A stretch of DNA of 64,000 nt, from the NCBI GenBank assembly GCA_030427485.1, contig JAUICG010000003.1:1-64000 (forward strand), in the 5' to 3' direction. The position numbers were made by a program, and so were the translations under genes. The notes under the pieces were generated by a model. The model was given only the letters and a program-made list of their open reading frames with translations, did not search any database and was not told the origin of the DNA. Source of the stretch: Gammaproteobacteria bacterium (GTDB taxonomy: Bacteria > Pseudomonadota > Gammaproteobacteria > Pseudomonadales > Halieaceae). Shown here piece by piece: positions 61,204 to 64,000 of this stretch. The first letter of the stretch is position 1. Every line of letters begins with the position of its first letter.

Positions 61204-62060
61204 TGGTGGACTTCTACCCTGCACTCAATGTTGCCGTTGAGGAAGACCTGCTCCCGCTGAGCGCACTGCTGCACCAGCGCGGTGTCCCGCACCGGATATT
61301 CGAGGAGGGCGGGCAACAGGTGGTGATGGTGGCCCAGGCCGCACAAGCACCGCAGGTACAGGAACTGTACCGGGCGTGGCGGGCGGGAGAGGTGCGCATC
61401 GAGTTGGCGCACCGGGCGCCCGCTGTGCGCAGCGGCAGTGTTGCCGGGTTCTGGCAGCGTACCCCGGTGACGTTCGCCCTTGTGCTGTTGAGTGTCTGCG
61501 GCTTTCTGCTGGTGTATCTGCACGCGCCCCTGAGCTGGCTGGGCTCCTTCACCTTCACACCTGTTCGCATGACTGGCGGCCAGTTGCTGTTCGACAGCAT
61601 TGACGGGCAGTACTGGCGGTTGGTGACGCCGGTTTTCCTGCATTTCGGCTGGCTGCACATTGTATTCAACTGCCTCTGGCTGTGGGAGCTCGGGAGGCGG
61701 GTGGAGCAGGTGTTGGGCCACTTCAATATGTTCATGTTGTTCGTGGTGATAGCCGTTGTGTCCAACGCCAGCCAGTTTGCGTTCGATGGCAGCAGTCTGT
61801 TCGGCGGCATGTCCGGCGTTGTCTACGGACTTCTCGGTTTTTCCTGGGTGGCGCCGCACCTGCAGCCGCGCTGGCGTATCCAGCCCTCGCGCAGCATTAT
61901 GATATTGATGATAGGGTGGTTGCTGGCGTGCATACTGGGTGTCGTGGAAGTGCTGGGCTTTGGCGCCATTGCCAATGCGGCGCACGTCGGCGGCCTGCTG
62001 GTCGGGGCTCTGCTGGGCGCTGTGTTCGGCGCTTTTTCCAAGTACAATCACCAGTCTTGA
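61203..62060 (+). CDS. Rhomboid-family intramembrane serine protease
   Basis: The 285-residue protein has a cytoplasmic N-domain (1-85) and six or seven helices. The catalytic Ser204 in GGMSGVVYG and His261 in NAAHVGGLLVG form the dyad, and the early WRLVTPVFLHFGWLHIVFNCLWLW is typical. Rhomboids cut membrane proteins within helices. The substrate is not known. ATG 61203 overlaps the nadK stop. An upstream in-frame start would overlap nadK by 43 bases. Confidence 0.92.
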   Translation: MVDFYPALNVAVEEDLLPLSALLHQRGVPHRIFEEGGQQVVMVAQAAQAPQVQELYRAWRAGEVRIELAHRAPAVRSGSVAGFWQRTPVTFALVLLSVCGFLLVYLHAPLSWLGSFTFTPVRMTGGQLLFDSIDGQYWRLVTPVFLHFGWLHIVFNCLWLWELGRRVEQVLGHFNMFMLFVVIAVVSNASQFAFDGSSLFGGMSGVVYGLLGFSWVAPHLQPRWRIQPSRSIMILMIGWLLACILGVVEVLGFGAIANAAHVGGLLVGALLGAVFGAFSKYNHQS

Positions 62061-62076
62061 GCGAACAAACACAGAA

Positions 62077-62331
62077 ATGAGCTACCAGCAAACAATCGAC
62101 GAACTGTCCCCGGAAGTCTACCAGCGCCTGGTGCGCGCGGTAGAACTTGGAAAGTGGCCCGATGGCAAGGTGCTCACCTCTGAGCAGCGCGCACACGCGA
62201 TGGCCGCCATTATTGCCTGGGGTGAGCGACATCTTCCCGAGCGCGAGCGTGTCGGGTTCCTCGAGAAGAAGCAAGAGGCGGCAGCGCCGTGTGATACGTC
62301 GTCGGAAACACCCCTGAAATGGAGAGACTAG
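62077..62331 (+). CDS. YeaC-type DUF1315 protein
   Basis: The 84-residue cytoplasmic protein has the DUF1315 core LSPEVYQRLVRAVELGKWPDGKVLTSEQRAHAMAAIIAW. Function is unknown. It sits between rhomboid and DUF2797 genes in the same direction and its TAG stop touches the next GTG start directly, so the two are likely translated together. Confidence 0.88.
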   Translation: MSYQQTIDELSPEVYQRLVRAVELGKWPDGKVLTSEQRAHAMAAIIAWGERHLPERERVGFLEKKQEAAAPCDTSSETPLKWRD

Positions 62332-63168
62332 GTGGCTGATTTGCTGGCAACCGGGACAGTGCGCAAGATGCGAACGGCGCTGTCGAGTCCCGTCTCCTAC
62401 ACCATGCTGTTGGGCGAGCACGAGATTCCGCTGAACCAGTTCCTGGGCAAGCGCGTGCAGCTTGAGTTCCACGGCGACATTTATTGTATCCATTGCAGCC
62501 GTAAAACCAGCAAGAGTTTCAACCAGGGGTATTGTTACCCCTGTTTCAAGCGTCTGGCACAGTGCGACAGTTGTATTGTCAGTCCGGAAAAATGCCACTA
62601 CGCGGCCGGTACCTGCCGCGAACCCGAATGGGGCGAACAGCATTGTATGATCGATCACATCGTCTATCTGTCCAATACGTCAGGCGTCAAGGTGGGTATT
62701 ACGCGCGGTTCGCAGGTGCCCACCCGATGGATGGACCAGGGAGCCACCCAGGCGCGCCCCATCTTCCGCGTGTCCAACCGCTTGCAATCGGGCCTGGTGG
62801 AATCGATTTTCAGCGCACACATCGCCGACAAGACCAACTGGCAGGCCATGCTCAAGGGCGATGCCGAGCCGCGTGATCTCGAGGAGGATCGCCTGCGCCT
62901 GATGGACCGGTGCGCGGATGAAATAGGAACACTGGTGGAAGCGCACGGCTTGCAGGCCATCACAGAACTACCGGATGAAGCGGCTGTCGATATCTGTTAT
63001 CCCGTGCTGGAATACCCCGCCAAAGTAAAATCCCTCAACCTGGACAAGACACCTGTTATCGGTGGTACCTTAATGGGCATAAAGGGTCAGTATCTGATGT
63101 TTGATACCGGCGTGATCAATATGCGCAAATACGGTGGCTACAACGTGTCACTGCAAACGGCAGAGTAA
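62332..63168 (+). CDS. DUF2797 protein
   Basis: The 278-residue protein starts at GTG 62332. It has an early zinc-ribbon-like cysteine set (CIHC, then CYPC, CDSC and further Cys near 85 and 95). The family block HIVYLSNTSGVKVGITRGSQVPTRWMDQGATQA follows, with the middle W/D motif, and late GIKGQYLMFDTGVINMRKYGGYNVSL. The role is unknown. The GIY-like YLSNTSGVKVGITR shape has been noted in related families, but no nuclease claim is made. pepN follows after four bases. Confidence 0.88.
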   Translation: MADLLATGTVRKMRTALSSPVSYTMLLGEHEIPLNQFLGKRVQLEFHGDIYCIHCSRKTSKSFNQGYCYPCFKRLAQCDSCIVSPEKCHYAAGTCREPEWGEQHCMIDHIVYLSNTSGVKVGITRGSQVPTRWMDQGATQARPIFRVSNRLQSGLVESIFSAHIADKTNWQAMLKGDAEPRDLEEDRLRLMDRCADEIGTLVEAHGLQAITELPDEAAVDICYPVLEYPAKVKSLNLDKTPVIGGTLMGIKGQYLMFDTGVINMRKYGGYNVSLQTAE

Positions 63169-63172
63169 CATT

Positions 63173-64000
63173 ATGCGAGATGCCAACCCGGTATCGATTT
63201 ACCTCAAGGACTATAAACGCCCTGCGTACCTGATCGGTCGCACAGAACTGCATATCGTCCTCGAGGAGGACTGCGCGATCGTGACGTCGCGCCTGCATCT
63301 GCTGCGCGATGCCGCGGTCGCGCAGAGCGATTCGCTGGAATTGCACGGGGAGGAGATGGAACTGCTGTCGGTATCGATCGATGGCGAGGAACTGGAGCGG
63401 TCAGGCTACCACGTCACCGACGACTGTCTGCTGATTCACGCGGTGCCGGAGCAGTGTGTCGTCAGCTGCAGGACGCGTATTCAGCCGCAGTTGAACACTT
63501 CCCTGTCGGGCCTGTACAAATCGCGCTCCCTGTTCTGTACGCAGTGCGAGGCGGAGGGTTTCCGCAAGATCACCTATTTCCTGGACCGGCCCGATGTAAT
63601 GTCGGTGTTCACGGTGACCATCGAGGCGGAGCGCGCGCGTTACCCGGTGCTGCTGAGCAACGGCAATCTTTTCGATAGCGGGGATCTCGGCGCCGGACGC
63701 CACCAGGCCGTCTGGCACGACCCGTTTCCAAAGCCCGCCTACCTGTTCGCGCTGGTGGCCGGCGACCTGGCCCATGTCGAGGACGGCTTCACGACAGCGA
63801 GTGGCCGCCGCGTCACCCTGCGGATTTATGTCGAGGAGAAAGACCTGGACAAGTGCGGCCATGCCATGCGTTCGCTGCAACAGTCCATGCGCTGGGACGA
63901 GGAGGCGTACGGCCGCGAATACGACCTCGATATATTCAATATCGTGGCCGTGGACGACTTCAATATGGGGGCGATGGAGAACAAGAGCCTGAACATCTTC
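63173..64000 (+). CDS. pepN: Aminopeptidase N (3' truncated by window end)
   Basis: The first 276 residues of the M1 zinc metallopeptidase are visible. The N-terminal beta domain has CEAEGFRKITYFLDRPDVMSVFTVTIEAE, which is strongly conserved. The substrate-anchoring GAMEN motif is at 266-270. The HExxH zinc site lies beyond the window. Full-length PepN is about 870-890 residues. It removes N-terminal residues from peptides in the cytoplasm. It is the last visible gene of the nadK-rhomboid-DUF1315-DUF2797 string. Confidence 0.96.
   Translation, partial: MRDANPVSIYLKDYKRPAYLIGRTELHIVLEEDCAIVTSRLHLLRDAAVAQSDSLELHGEEMELLSVSIDGEELERSGYHVTDDCLLIHAVPEQCVVSCRTRIQPQLNTSLSGLYKSRSLFCTQCEAEGFRKITYFLDRPDVMSVFTVTIEAERARYPVLLSNGNLFDSGDLGAGRHQAVWHDPFPKPAYLFALVAGDLAHVEDGFTTASGRRVTLRIYVEEKDLDKCGHAMRSLQQSMRWDEEAYGREYDLDIFNIVAVDDFNMGAMENKSLNIF

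Noticed and set aside
1..64000. CRISPR arrays, tRNA or rRNA genes, integrases and transposases
   Set aside because: Reading both strands showed no regular spaced repeats, no tRNA-like arm set with CCA, no rRNA signature and no transposase or integrase ORF.

Overview
The window reads as chromosome of an aerobic, probably marine gammaproteobacterium with moderately high GC. The gene set (alkB with a rubredoxin, FadE, malonyl-CoA decarboxylase, a Wolinella-type FrdCAB complex, PEP-CTERM-like proteins, many acyl-CoA enzymes and the nadK-rhomboid-DUF1315-DUF2797-pepN string) fits the Halieaceae (OM60/NOR5) best. That placement rests on gene content only. I saw no rRNA, tRNA, CRISPR array, prophage or complete insertion sequence.

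Layout. 0-19 kb: envelope, stress and transport genes. These are a PEP-CTERM-like metalloprotease, MscL with a zinc ribbon, an AcuI/YhdH reductase, a LysM-DUF5715 protein, two metallo-beta-lactamase-fold hydrolases, a TerB protein, a CPA-type antiporter, a ClC protein, a DUF1254 protein, an AI-2E-type permease, FadE with a coupled SMP-30 protein, and two small lipoproteins. 19-26 kb: malonyl-CoA decarboxylase, the frdCAB operon, lipA and a PLP-dependent desulfhydrase/deaminase-like protein. 26-31.5 kb: an alkane-oxidation locus with a divergent AraC regulator, alkB and rubredoxin, followed by an azoreductase and a thiolase. 31.5-42 kb: an NHL-type lipoprotein, a HAD-PlsC fusion, a TonB receptor, a 164-bp inverted-repeat element, a lipoprotein, an orphan FetB, the NfeD-slipin pair and a deazaflavin-dependent-type oxidoreductase.

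42-55 kb is the most interesting region. It is a catabolic locus with two acyl-CoA ligases, HyuB and HyuA (hydantoinase/oxoprolinase/ketone-carboxylase superfamily), an enoyl-CoA hydratase, a two-hotdog MaoC-like hydratase and a metal-dependent amidohydrolase. It is headed by an unusual regulator made of two complete GntR/FadR-like modules in one chain. I find the same palindrome (AATAGT-N2-ACTATT and close variants) at three promoters in this locus: the regulator's own, the divergent hydratase/ligase promoters, and the amidohydrolase promoter. At the last two it sits between or over the -35 and -10 boxes. This looks like a self-contained, probably repressed regulon for a carboxylic acid or ketone that I cannot identify.

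55-64 kb: a membrane protein of unknown function after an AT-rich gap, rhodanese and MOSC proteins, a second PEP-CTERM protein, DUF1232, WYL and DUF1853 proteins, then nadK, a rhomboid protease, DUF1315, DUF2797 and pepN, which runs off the window. Most long antisense ORFs are GC-driven shadows and are left out.
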